Both the position numbers and the translations under genes were made by a program. 64,000 nucleotides of DNA from an uncultured Bacteroidales bacterium (GTDB lineage Bacteria; Bacteroidota; Bacteroidia; Bacteroidales; Bacteroidaceae): assembly GCA_902788865.1 (NCBI GenBank), contig CADALZ010000005.1, forward strand, positions 1-64,000, written 5' to 3'. Every line of letters begins with the position of its first letter. Within the stretch, counting starts at the first letter, position 1. This document shows, one piece after another, positions 16,748-25,142 of this stretch. Under the pieces are notes generated by a model. The model was given only the letters and a program-made list of their open reading frames with translations. It ran no database searches and had not been told where the DNA came from.

Positions 16748-16787
16748 CTCTAAACCCTAAACCCTAAACTCTAAACCCTAAACCAAA
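16748..16787 (-). repeat. CCCTAAA/CTCTAAA heptamer array after rpoN
   Basis: Five perfect 7-base units (CTCTAAA, CCCTAAA) end a few bases from the rpoN stop. On the rpoN strand the sequence is the stop TAG followed by TTTGG and then TTTAGGG/TTTAGAG units, each carrying TAG. The same unit recurs at 47887-47956. Confidence 0.9.
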
Positions 16788-18287
16788 CTACCTCCTCAAC
16801 CTTGCCACAGGGATATTGAGATTCTGGCGATACTTCGCCACCGTGCGCCGCGCCAGTTGGAACCCCTTCTCGCCCAGCAAGGCCGTGAGTTCATCATCCG
16901 TCAGCGGGTGCTCCTTATCTTCGTGGTCTATAGCCTCCTGAATCACCTTCAAGATCTGTCGGGTAGTGAGCTCCGTGCCATCCTCGGTGGTATAGCCATC
17001 GCTGAAGAAATGCTTCAGGCGGAAGATGCCAAAGTTGGTCTGCACATACTTACTATTGCTCACACGCGACACGGTAGAGATATCGAGCTTGGCATGCTCC
17101 GCCACATCCTTCAGGATCATGGGATGCAGCTGCGCCTCATCGCCAGTGAGGAAGAAGTCGCGCTGCAGCTCTATGATGGCCCTCATGGTGGTGAGCAGCG
17201 TCTGCTGCCGCTGTCGGATAGCATCGATGAAGTTCTGCGCCTTGTCGATATAGTCGCGCAAGTATTTCACCGTATCCTTGGATTGCTGCGTCTTCAGCTT
17301 CCCCTGTTGCTCCGCCAGAGCCTTATACTCCTGACTGATGTGCAGTTCTGGCACGTTCTTATCGTTCAGAGAAAGCGTGATGTCCCCATTGTCGCCCGTC
17401 TCCACGATAAAGTCGGGCACTATCTGCTGGAAGTTCTTATCGATAGACTCCCCCAGAGAAGCCCCAGGGCGAGGATTCAGGCGCGTCAGTTCCTTGAACA
17501 CCCGTTCGAAGTAATCCTTCTCCAGCCCCATGCGCTGCTGGATCTTCTCCTTATGCTTATGTGTGAACTCCTCGAAATACTTGGAGATGATGGTCTCCTC
17601 GTCTTGAAGCAACGCCAGTGCCTCCTGATTGCCCCGTGCCTGCTGCTTCTTGCGCCGTATCTGTATGAGCAGGCATTCCTGCAGGCTGCGTGCCCCGATG
17701 CCCGCAGGGTCGAACTCCTGCACCACGCGCAGCACCTCCAGCATCTCCTCCTCGGTGACCTCTATGCCCTCATAGACAAAGAGATCGTCCATCAGTCCGT
17801 CCATAGGCTTGCGCAGCAGTCCGTCATCATCCAGCGACCCTATCAGATACTCGGCAATCTGCTTCTGCTGCGGTGTGAAGTAATGCTCTGCTATCTGTGC
17901 CCGCACACTCTCGTAGAAAGAGGTGGAGTCGCTGAAAGGAATCTCGCGCACCTGCTCCCCCGCACTGCGGTTGTGCGTCTGAAGCTGGTAGGCAGGGATC
18001 TCGTCATCATCGTTCAGCAGGTAGTCGTTCATCTCCTGATCGTCGTGCAGACTGTCCTCGCCGCCCTCGCGCTCCTCATAGTCCTGCTCCTCCTCATGCT
18101 CATCGGTGCTTACCTCACGGCCCTCTTCCAGCGCAGGATTGTCTATCAGCTCATCATGGATGCGCTCCTCGAACTCCACGGTAGGCAGTTCCAGCAGCTT
18201 CACCACCATGATCTGCTGTGCAGAGAGCTTCTGCACCTGTACCTGCGTCTGCGTCTGGACGCCAGTCATCTTCGAATTTTGAGGCAT
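16788..18287 (-). CDS. rpoN: RNA polymerase sigma-54 factor
   Basis: A 499-residue sigma-54. The N-terminal Gln-rich region I (TQTQVQVQKLSAQQIMVVKLL), acidic region II, the core-binding domain (FDPAGIGARSLQECLLIQ) and the C-terminal DNA-binding domain are all present. The RpoN box ARRTVAKYRQ is at about residues 478-487. It directs transcription that depends on AAA activators; no activator is in the window. Its stop is next to a heptamer array. Confidence 0.95.
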   Translation of the reverse strand: MPQNSKMTGVQTQTQVQVQKLSAQQIMVVKLLELPTVEFEERIHDELIDNPALEEGREVSTDEHEEEQDYEEREGGEDSLHDDQEMNDYLLNDDDEIPAYQLQTHNRSAGEQVREIPFSDSTSFYESVRAQIAEHYFTPQQKQIAEYLIGSLDDDGLLRKPMDGLMDDLFVYEGIEVTEEEMLEVLRVVQEFDPAGIGARSLQECLLIQIRRKKQQARGNQEALALLQDEETIISKYFEEFTHKHKEKIQQRMGLEKDYFERVFKELTRLNPRPGASLGESIDKNFQQIVPDFIVETGDNGDITLSLNDKNVPELHISQEYKALAEQQGKLKTQQSKDTVKYLRDYIDKAQNFIDAIRQRQQTLLTTMRAIIELQRDFFLTGDEAQLHPMILKDVAEHAKLDISTVSRVSNSKYVQTNFGIFRLKHFFSDGYTTEDGTELTTRQILKVIQEAIDHEDKEHPLTDDELTALLGEKGFQLARRTVAKYRQNLNIPVARLRR

Positions 18288-18314
18288 AGCGATAGGGTGT
18301 TATAAATTTTAGGG

Positions 18315-18351
18315 CAAAGATAGTGCAAACCATTTTTTATTCCTATCTTTG
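18315..18351. promoter_or_regulatory. Divergent -7 elements, rpoN and aminopeptidase
   Basis: CAAAGATA at 18315-18322 is a minus-strand TATCTTTG for rpoN (start 18287). TATCTTTG at 18344-18351 serves the aminopeptidase gene (start 18381). Confidence 0.7.
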
Positions 18352-18380
18352 CCGTAAATAAAAACAAAAAAATTATCACT

Positions 18381-19754
18381 ATGTTTTCTAAAGAGACCTA
18401 TATACAACGCCGTGCGGAGCTGAAGAAGCAAGTAGGCTCGGGCGTTTTGCTTTTCTTGGGCAACGATGACATGGGACTGAACTACGAGGACAATGCCTAT
18501 CGCTACCGCCAGGATTCATCATTCCTTTACTATTTCGGCATCTCCAATGCCGGACTTTCTGCCATCATAGACATTGACGAAGACCGTGAGATCATCTTCG
18601 GCGACGAACTGAGCATCGACATGATCGTGTGGACGGGCATATTGCCTACGCTGCATGCTCAGGCACTGGAAGTGGGCATATCAGACACCCGTCCGGCGCT
18701 GGAAGTGGCAGACTATCTGAAGAAAGCACAGGAAGGCGGCCGTGCGCTGCACTACTTGCCTCCTTATCGCCCCGAGCACCGTATCAAGCTGCTGGAATGG
18801 CTGGGCGTGCCTCTGGCAGAGCAGAAAGGCTCCATCCCCTTCATCCGCGCCATCGTGAAGCAGCGCAACCATAAGACTGCCGAGGAAGTGGTGGAGATAG
18901 AGAAGGCTTGCGACGTGACGGCAGAGATGCACATAGCTGCCATCAAGTGCCTGCGCCCAGGAATGTATGAATATCAGGTGCGCGCAGAGATAGAACGCGT
19001 GGCCATGGAGCATGGCATGGAACTCTCATTCCCTACCATCGCCACGAAGAACGGACAGACGCTGCACAATCATTCCTATGACAATAAGGTAGAGCCGGGC
19101 GACCTCTTCTTGATAGATGCCGGTGCCGAAACCCCGATGGGCTATGCAGGCGACATGTCATCTACCTTCCCAGCCGACAAGACTTTCACCGCCAAGCAAC
19201 GTGAGGTCTATGAGATTCAGAATGCCATGCATCTGGAATCTGTGAAGGCCCTGCGCCCTGGCATCCCCTACATGCAGGTCTATGAGCTCTCTGCCCGCGT
19301 GATGGTGGAAGGCATGAAGCAGCTGGGCCTTATGAAGGGCAATGCCGAAGATGCTGTGCGTGAGGGTGCTCATGCCTTGTTCTATCCGCATGGATTGGGC
19401 CATATGATGGGCCTCGACGTGCACGATATGGAGAATCTGGGAGAGATCTGGGTAGGCTACGACGGTCAGCCTAAGAGCACCCAGTTCGGTCGTAAGAGTC
19501 AGCGCCTTGCCATTCCGTTGGAACCAGGCTTCGTGCACACTGTAGAGCCAGGCATCTACTTCATTCCAGAGCTGATAGATCTGTGGAAGGGCCAGAAGAA
19601 GTTCACCGACTTCATCAACTACGACAAGGTGGAAGAGTATCGCCACTTCGGCGGCATCCGCAATGAGGAAGACTACCTCATCACCGAAACCGGTGCCCGC
19701 CGCTTAGGCAAGAAAATACCTCTTACGCCAGAGGAAGTGGAAGCTTTGAGATAA
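18381..19754 (+). CDS. pepP: Xaa-Pro aminopeptidase (M24B)
   Basis: A 457-residue aminopeptidase P. The N-terminal AMP_N domain (YIQRRAELKKQVGSGVLLFLG) is followed by the pita-bread catalytic domain with metal ligands in LIDAGAETPMGYAGDMSSTFP (two Asp), HGLGHMMGLDVHD (His), TVEPGIYF (Glu) and IRNEEDYLIT (Glu). It removes N-terminal residues preceding proline. It has its own promoter and is followed by a 47-base hairpin repeat that may terminate it. Confidence 0.93.
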   Translation: MFSKETYIQRRAELKKQVGSGVLLFLGNDDMGLNYEDNAYRYRQDSSFLYYFGISNAGLSAIIDIDEDREIIFGDELSIDMIVWTGILPTLHAQALEVGISDTRPALEVADYLKKAQEGGRALHYLPPYRPEHRIKLLEWLGVPLAEQKGSIPFIRAIVKQRNHKTAEEVVEIEKACDVTAEMHIAAIKCLRPGMYEYQVRAEIERVAMEHGMELSFPTIATKNGQTLHNHSYDNKVEPGDLFLIDAGAETPMGYAGDMSSTFPADKTFTAKQREVYEIQNAMHLESVKALRPGIPYMQVYELSARVMVEGMKQLGLMKGNAEDAVREGAHALFYPHGLGHMMGLDVHDMENLGEIWVGYDGQPKSTQFGRKSQRLAIPLEPGFVHTVEPGIYFIPELIDLWKGQKKFTDFINYDKVEEYRHFGGIRNEEDYLITETGARRLGKKIPLTPEEVEALR

Positions 19755-19763
19755 GGAATGTGG

Positions 19764-19893
19764 TTATAATCTGCGGTAAGTGGTAAAAAAAACGACTTAC
19801 CGCAGGTTTTATTGTCAGAATTCTCTAAAAACGCCTCTTTTTGAGCTTATAATCTGCGGTAAGTGGTAAAAAAAACGACTTACCGCAGGTTTT
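19764..19893 (+). repeat. Perfect 47-base direct repeat, each copy a hairpin
   Basis: Copies at 19764-19810 and 19847-19893 are identical. Each has an 11-base perfect stem CTGCGGTAAGT/ACTTACCGCAG around a 13-base A-rich loop, followed by GTTTT, so the first looks like a terminator of the aminopeptidase gene. The second ends 16 bases before the -7 element at 19909-19916 of the next gene, where it could act as an operator or an upstream insulator. Confidence 0.9.
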
Positions 19894-19942
19894 GTTCAAT
19901 AACTTTATTATCTTTGCATCATTCAATAAATAATAGCACGCG

Positions 19943-21361
19943 ATGATTGGCAGAGAAAAAGAGCAACAACAATTGAGGCAGGCTTACGACTCAGAAGTAT
20001 CTGAGTTTGTCGCAGTATATGGTCGTAGGCGTGTAGGTAAGACTTTCCTAATTCGGGAAGTGTTTAATTATTCGTTCACTTTCCAGCATGCAGGGTTGGC
20101 CAATTCTTTGATGAATGACCAACTCATAGCTTGGCACTCATCACTCCAAGATGTAGGGTATCAAGGAAAAGTGGCCAAGAGTTGGTTAGAGGCATTTGAC
20201 CAGTTGAAAGATGTCGTAAAGCTGTCTAAGGAGAAGAAGAAAGTGATTTTCATTGATGAAATGCCTTGGATGGATACCCCTCGCTCTAAATTTGTTGCAG
20301 CCCTGGAGCATTTCTGGAATAGCTTTGCATCAGCACGCAAAGATATCTTGTTGATTATATGCGGATCGGCTACCACATGGATTATAAATAATGTATTCAA
20401 AAATCACGGAGGATTACACAACAGAGTCACCTGCCGTATTCATCTTCAGCCTTTCACGCTCAATGAATGTGAACGTTTTGTGGCAGAGCGTAAGCTCGAC
20501 TTTTCCAAGCATCAGTTGCTGATAGGCTACATGGTCATGGGAGGTGTGCCTTTCTATTGGTCGTTGCTGCAGCGTGGACTCAGCCTTGATCAGAATATCG
20601 ATGAATTGTTCTTTTCGGCAGATGGCGCTTTGCGTCATGAGTTCAGCGAGTTGTATGCATCATTGTTTAAGCATCCAGAATCCTACGTCAGAGTGATTGC
20701 AGCTCTGGGAAAGAAAAATGCCGGTATGACGCGTGAGGAAATCTTGGCTTCAGATAGTGATTTGTCGGACAATGGGAAACTGACGCAGGTGTTGGAGGAC
20801 TTAGAATACAGCGGCTTTATCCGCCGATATAATATCATCGGAAAGAAACTACGCAGTGCAGTTTTCCAGTTGATAGATAATTTCACCTTGTTCTATTTTC
20901 GCTTTCTGCAGGATAATGTTGAAAATGATTCACATTTCTGGACACATCATATAGATACACCTATTTATAACACATGGTGCGGACTGGCATTTGAGCGCGT
21001 CTGTTTCATGCACATCCGTCAGATTAAGCAGGCATTGGGTATAGAGGGGATAGCCTCTAATATATATGCTTGGCAGGTAAAAGCCAGTGAGGAGGCCGGA
21101 CCAGGCGCTCAGATAGATATGCTTATAGACAGAGCTGATCAGGTCATCAACCTCTGTGAGGTCAAGTTCTCTGCGCGTGAGTTCAGCATAGACAGGGTTC
21201 TGTCAGATGCACTTCGTATGAAAAAAGCCCGCTTTGCGGAAAGTACGAAGAATCGAAAAGCTCTGCATCTCACTATGATTACTACCTACGGATTGGTGCA
21301 CAACATGTATTGGGGTGATATCCAAAAAGAGGTTACAGCTACTGACTTGTTTAAAGAATGA
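19943..21361 (+). CDS. AAA ATPase of the Arch_ATPase/DUF234 type
   Basis: A 472-residue ATPase. Walker A GRRRVGKT (about residues 27-34) and Walker B VIFIDEMPWMDTP (about 99-111) are clear, with GSATTWI as sensor-like segment. A winged-helix middle region (GMTREEILASDSDLSDNGKLTQVLEDLE) precedes a C-terminal domain with GAQIDMLIDRADQVINLCEVKFS, a DUF234-like PD-(D/E)xK pattern (D...ExK). The family is abundant in Bacteroidales and archaea and its role is unknown; nuclease activity is inference. TATCTTTG at 19909-19916 is its promoter. Confidence 0.85.
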   Translation: MIGREKEQQQLRQAYDSEVSEFVAVYGRRRVGKTFLIREVFNYSFTFQHAGLANSLMNDQLIAWHSSLQDVGYQGKVAKSWLEAFDQLKDVVKLSKEKKKVIFIDEMPWMDTPRSKFVAALEHFWNSFASARKDILLIICGSATTWIINNVFKNHGGLHNRVTCRIHLQPFTLNECERFVAERKLDFSKHQLLIGYMVMGGVPFYWSLLQRGLSLDQNIDELFFSADGALRHEFSELYASLFKHPESYVRVIAALGKKNAGMTREEILASDSDLSDNGKLTQVLEDLEYSGFIRRYNIIGKKLRSAVFQLIDNFTLFYFRFLQDNVENDSHFWTHHIDTPIYNTWCGLAFERVCFMHIRQIKQALGIEGIASNIYAWQVKASEEAGPGAQIDMLIDRADQVINLCEVKFSAREFSIDRVLSDALRMKKARFAESTKNRKALHLTMITTYGLVHNMYWGDIQKEVTATDLFKE

Positions 21362-21364
21362 AAA

Positions 21365-21451
21365 AACATCTTCCACATCTTCCATCTTCCACGGTGGCAT
21401 ATTAATCATGCGCTATCTCGTGGAAGATGCGTGGAAGATGTGGAAGATGTT
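21365..21451. repeat. Inverted repeat of CATCTTCCA units after the ATPase gene
   Basis: Left arm 21365-21393 is a chain of CATCTTCCA/CATCTTC units. Right arm 21419-21451 is its reverse complement with a four-base insertion, around a 25-base loop. It starts four bases after the ATPase stop codon and may terminate that transcript. 21452-21731 shows no gene, only AT-rich sequence with scattered TAATGG-like motifs. Confidence 0.8.
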
Positions 21452-21731
21452 GCCGCGTTTCATAGTTTTTATCTATTCATAAGGCCGTTATGCATCTATC
21501 ATAGTACCATTACGCTTACAGCATAATACTGTTATGGTAGTTGTATAATGGTTTTATTGTTGGTGCATAATCATATTATGCAAGTTACGTAATGGTGCAT
21601 AATAGATACTGTATGATACTTATATCATATTATTCCAGTTATAGATGATGAGACATTCCCCTAAAAGAAGTAAATCGAATCACAATCATAAAAAATCTAA
21701 CCGAATGCATTAACTATTTCAAAAACTTTCC

Positions 21732-21739
21732 TATCTTTG
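21732..21739 (+). promoter_or_regulatory. -7 element before the structured RNA
   Basis: TATCTTTG, an exact match to the Bacteroidota -7 consensus, with a transcription start expected near 21745. Confidence 0.6.
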
Positions 21740-21744
21740 TAGCA

Positions 21745-22020
21745 ATTCTGGCATATTATGGTAATAATGAGCCAGAAGGACATGTTAACATGAGGTGTTA
21801 TTGACATTTTCTCCAACATTCAAACTTTGCAATTTTGAATATAGCACGGAGACGATGGCAATAGCACCGCACCTTTTGATATATCCTCTTGTACATTCAT
21901 CGTACAGGGTTTTTGATATTATCAAATCGGTGTGGGCTATTGTTTTTTATCCGTGCTGTAGGTAATGCGAAGACCTGAATGTTGGATAGAACGAGATATA
22001 GTTCCCACACCTTTCTTTTT
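21745..22020 (+). ncRNA. Long rod-shaped structured RNA (6S-like candidate)
   Basis: Seven consecutive helices stack into one long rod. From the outside in they are 21793-21798/22007-22012, 21812-21822/21976-21986 (11 perfect pairs), 21843-21850/21950-21957, 21859-21865/21936-21942, 21867-21873/21929-21935, 21875-21881/21920-21926, and 21888-21894/21902-21908 with a 7-base loop. A roughly symmetric internal loop of 18-20 bases separates the 11-pair helix from the next. That bubble contains CTTTGCAA, close to the promoter -7 sequence, as expected of a 6S RNA imitating an open promoter. A U-rich stretch (CTTTCTTTTTTCTT) follows the outer helix. It could instead be a long attenuating leader of the downstream genes. 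Confidence 0.55.
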
Positions 22021-22067
22021 TCTTATCGCTTACATCTGGGAAACTGTTAGCCTAAAGTTTTATTGCA

Positions 22068-22151
22068 ATGAAACAGTTTTACGAAGAGCCTCAAGTAGAG
22101 GTCGTAGAAATGGAAGTTCAAGGTGCAATAATGTATTTTTTACAGAAATGA
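22068..22151 (+). CDS. 27-residue peptide of the Bacteroidales YxxPxVEVVE type
   Basis: A short frame, ATG at 22068 and TGA at 22149-22151, encodes MKQFYEEPQVEVVEMEVQGA followed by IMYFLQK. The pattern K-x-Y-x-x-P-x-(V/I)-E-V-V-E is common in small unannotated Bacteroidales genes, often next to exported-protein operons. Its stop overlaps the next start in an ATGA, so it is probably translated and coupled to the Sel1/TPR gene. The function is unknown. Confidence 0.6.
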   Translation: MKQFYEEPQVEVVEMEVQGAIMYFLQK

Positions 22152-24019
22152 AGAATAGAATATTCTTGTTTGCTTTATTATTAGCAATTACAGTTATTTT
22201 ACCTGCTCAACAGCCAACGAGGTCTGAGCTGCTAAAGTTATTTCACGAAGCGCATACAGCTCAGAAATCTGGTGATATAGGAAGTACGATCAATGCTTAT
22301 AAGAGTATTTTGAGGCTTTCTCCGGGCTTGCCTGATCCTTATCTACAGTTAGGTAATTTGTACTTCGAACAAACTGCTGATATTCTCTCCCAACAGCGCT
22401 CATTGATATGCTTTGCCCAATATCTGAAGTTGAGGCCAGATGCAGAAGATGCTCTAGAGATTGAAAAGAAAATGAATGTGCTAAAGTCGAGAATTGAGGC
22501 TATGGAAAGTGAAGAGGAAGAAGAGGAATTGGTCGAGGAGGTAGAAAACGCACCTGTTATAGCTGCTGCAATATCTCAAGAGGAAGAGGATGAACCATCT
22601 CGTGATGTAGAAACGAAGTCAGTCACGCCAATTGAGGTAAATATAGACAAACAATCATCTACATTTAATGAAGACGTGCTTGGCACGTGGGCTTCTGTTT
22701 CAACTTCTACAGAAGGTAGAGAAGACTGGATTCTTGATTTCTAAGTACTGAACAATAAGCTTAATATTCATCTGAATGATAGTTCTTATATAAAGAATAA
22801 CAAACACTTTGCGGGATATACAGATCTGAGTACAGAAGGCTATGTGGATAAAGATATGTATAATTTTGTTATCAGTGTCCGCTTGGAAGAGAATATAAGT
22901 AAGGGAGTAAGAAGATCTAAGCTTAAAAATCTGAGTGATGTCTTAAGCGGAATGTTTGATGTGGATTTAGATGAATTACTTAGTGATGATCCTATTGAAT
23001 CTGCAGAAAGTGATAGCCTTAATACGGATGCAACATTTGCCTATTGGAAAAAAATACACAGGTTTGACTATGAGTTCAACCTTCATTATACTACAGGGAA
23101 AATGGAAGGCGAATTGAATAGGAAAACGTATGATTTGTCATCTGGTAGTAAATTAATCAGTGAATCTAAAAGTAGTGTCGTGTTTGTTAAAGCCCCAGAG
23201 AACTATTCAGGCTTCACATACCATAGACTGAATGAGGCAGACTTGGCCACAAATCCTGATTTGAAGAGACTCTTTAATCAAAAAATAGAGGAATCAAATG
23301 CCAATAGTTCTGCTTCGAATGATTTAGGATGCATGTATGAATCTGGAATTGGGGTTAAGCGGAATATCAAGATGGCAGTAGCCTATTTTAAGGATGCATC
23401 TCTGAAAAATAATTTGTTCGGCATGCTGAATATGGCGAGATATTATTTCCATGGTATAGGAATCGCAAATGATACAGAAAAAGCTCTTGCTTTATATAAG
23501 AAAGCGTTTGATTCAGGCTTCTCTGATGCCATGGTGGAATGTGGCGATTCTTATCTCTATGGCACTGCTACCAGCGAACCAGACTATCAAAAGGCTGTAA
23601 GCTGTTATCAAGAGGCAAGACTGAAGAGAAGTCCTGCAGCAGCACATAGATTAGGTCTGATGTATCTGGAAGGCTGGGGAGTGCCTAAAGATACTCAGAT
23701 GGCTTTGAATTATTTTAATATGGCTATGGATTCTCAATACCTAGAAGCTATCACAGATATGGGAATCTTTTATAAGGAAGGGAAGCTGGTAGAGCAAGAC
23801 TATTCAAAAGCATTGGAATTGCTGTTAAAGGCTGCAAATAAGGGTAGCTTTAAAGCCATGTCTGAACTTTCTCAGATGTATCTTTTAGGAATAGGAGTTA
23901 AGCCCGATTTTGCAGTAGCAAAAGATTGGCTTATGAGATCCAAGAAAGCGCAGGAAGGCACAATGGAGGGTTATAATACAATCAGTAAAGAGATTACTAC
24001 CATTCTTAATAAAAAATAG
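22148..24019 (+). pseudogene. Exported TPR/Sel1-repeat protein interrupted by one in-frame stop
   Basis: A signal peptide (MKNRIFLFALLLAITVILPA) and TPR-like helices occupy the first 195 codons, with an acidic linker. A TAA at 22742-22744 then breaks the frame. The same frame continues without a further stop to 24019 and encodes several Sel1 repeats (for example SNDLGCMYESGIGVKRNIKM and HRLGLMYLEGWGVPKDTQMA). No frameshift is needed, so a single base change would restore about 623 residues. It may be a recent nonsense mutation, a sequencing error or, less likely, a readthrough site. It leads a run of four exported-protein genes. Confidence 0.75.
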
Positions 24020-24029
24020 GAAATTCTTG

Positions 24030-25142
24030 ATGAGAAGATTGATCACAATAGGGCTTTTTTTACTATCCACGCCTTTGGTTTTACAAGGACAGAATGATAG
24101 TATTTTCGCTAATAGGAAAATTAAGCAATTAGCAGAAGCTCTTATGATTCCTATGCCTGAAACTGATACTATTATGCCGATTCCATCACTAATCAATGGA
24201 AAGTCTATAGTTTTCAGATATGATAAACAGCTACTAGTTCATATTGGCGTATCGCTATTTAGTGATGAGAACAAGGAAATGATCAACAAACCTATATGCA
24301 ATTTTATAGAGCGCTTTTTTTTGGAACTTGTAGAACAAAAGAATACCACTGATGCAAAAAGAAAACTAGAAGAGTTTCATGTTGAACTCTCTAAAAATGG
24401 GGCGCCCTTTGGAAGCAAAGGGTTCAATTCTGTCTCTAATTTGCTGGAGATCATGATCATGCCCGTGGAGTTCAGGTTTGAACAGAAAGATATGCAAGGG
24501 AGGGCATTGTGGACATTTGACAAGCACGAAATAGAACTGGTTTTCCCACTCTATAGGGAAATAATAGATGGAACAGACAAGGCGGAGTCTGACAGGCAGA
24601 TCTATCATCTATTGGAGATGGCTTCCCAAGAGTCTGTCAATCAAGAAGAAGAATCTTTGAATAACTCATATTATTCATTGCTTTTCAATAATGTATATGT
24701 GCTCAATGGAGAAACGTTTATGGTCAAAAACTTAACCTCTAATAAATATTATTTAAAGGAAGGCAACTCGTTCAAAATGCTTTTTGATAAACAGTATCCA
24801 GAGTATTCCCTAAGTAATCTTTTTCTGTCTTCAGTTTTGGGGAAAAATAAGAGACTGTTAATAACCCACAGGCAATATGGACATTTCACACCTGTATTGC
24901 AAATGCCACTGGTGAACTTCTTGAATGTCTTCAGTGATGAGTTCCTTACTTATTGCCACGCTGGATATACCAGAAAAGGGGAACTAGAAATTATCGTAGT
25001 GTTTAACCATAAGTTGCTTAATTATATACACTTATTGCAGTTAAGAACCTCTGTTCAAGAACTTTTTGAAGAGGATAAACCGTTAAGTTGCGATTTTTAC
25101 TCAAATATTCCACAACATTATATTAAAACTTTAATTCAATGA
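24030..25142 (+). CDS. Exported protein of unknown function
   Basis: 370 residues beginning MRRLITIGLFLLSTPLVLQGQ, a signal peptide. I take the ATG at 24030 rather than the TTG one codon earlier. The mature part is mixed alpha/beta with no motif I recognise. It lies 10 bases after the Sel1 gene and its stop overlaps the next start in an ATGA (25139-25142), so it is co-translated with the NTF2-like protein. Codon use is AT-rich like the rest of this cluster. Confidence 0.7.
   Translation: MRRLITIGLFLLSTPLVLQGQNDSIFANRKIKQLAEALMIPMPETDTIMPIPSLINGKSIVFRYDKQLLVHIGVSLFSDENKEMINKPICNFIERFFLELVEQKNTTDAKRKLEEFHVELSKNGAPFGSKGFNSVSNLLEIMIMPVEFRFEQKDMQGRALWTFDKHEIELVFPLYREIIDGTDKAESDRQIYHLLEMASQESVNQEEESLNNSYYSLLFNNVYVLNGETFMVKNLTSNKYYLKEGNSFKMLFDKQYPEYSLSNLFLSSVLGKNKRLLITHRQYGHFTPVLQMPLVNFLNVFSDEFLTYCHAGYTRKGELEIIVVFNHKLLNYIHLLQLRTSVQELFEEDKPLSCDFYSNIPQHYIKTLIQ

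Noticed and set aside
16857..18305. Open frame of 482 codons on the plus strand opposite rpoN
   Set aside because: Leu/His-rich translation without a family, fully antisense to a well-conserved sigma-54 gene and covering its promoter.
21745..22020. Retron or group II intron RNA
   Set aside because: No reverse transcriptase gene is within reach, and the single rod does not show the domain V or msr/msd layout.
21965..22147. Extended N-terminus before the Sel1/TPR signal peptide
   Set aside because: It runs through the 3' arm of the structured RNA and the peptide gene; the ATG at 22148 begins a proper signal peptide and is coupled to the peptide gene.
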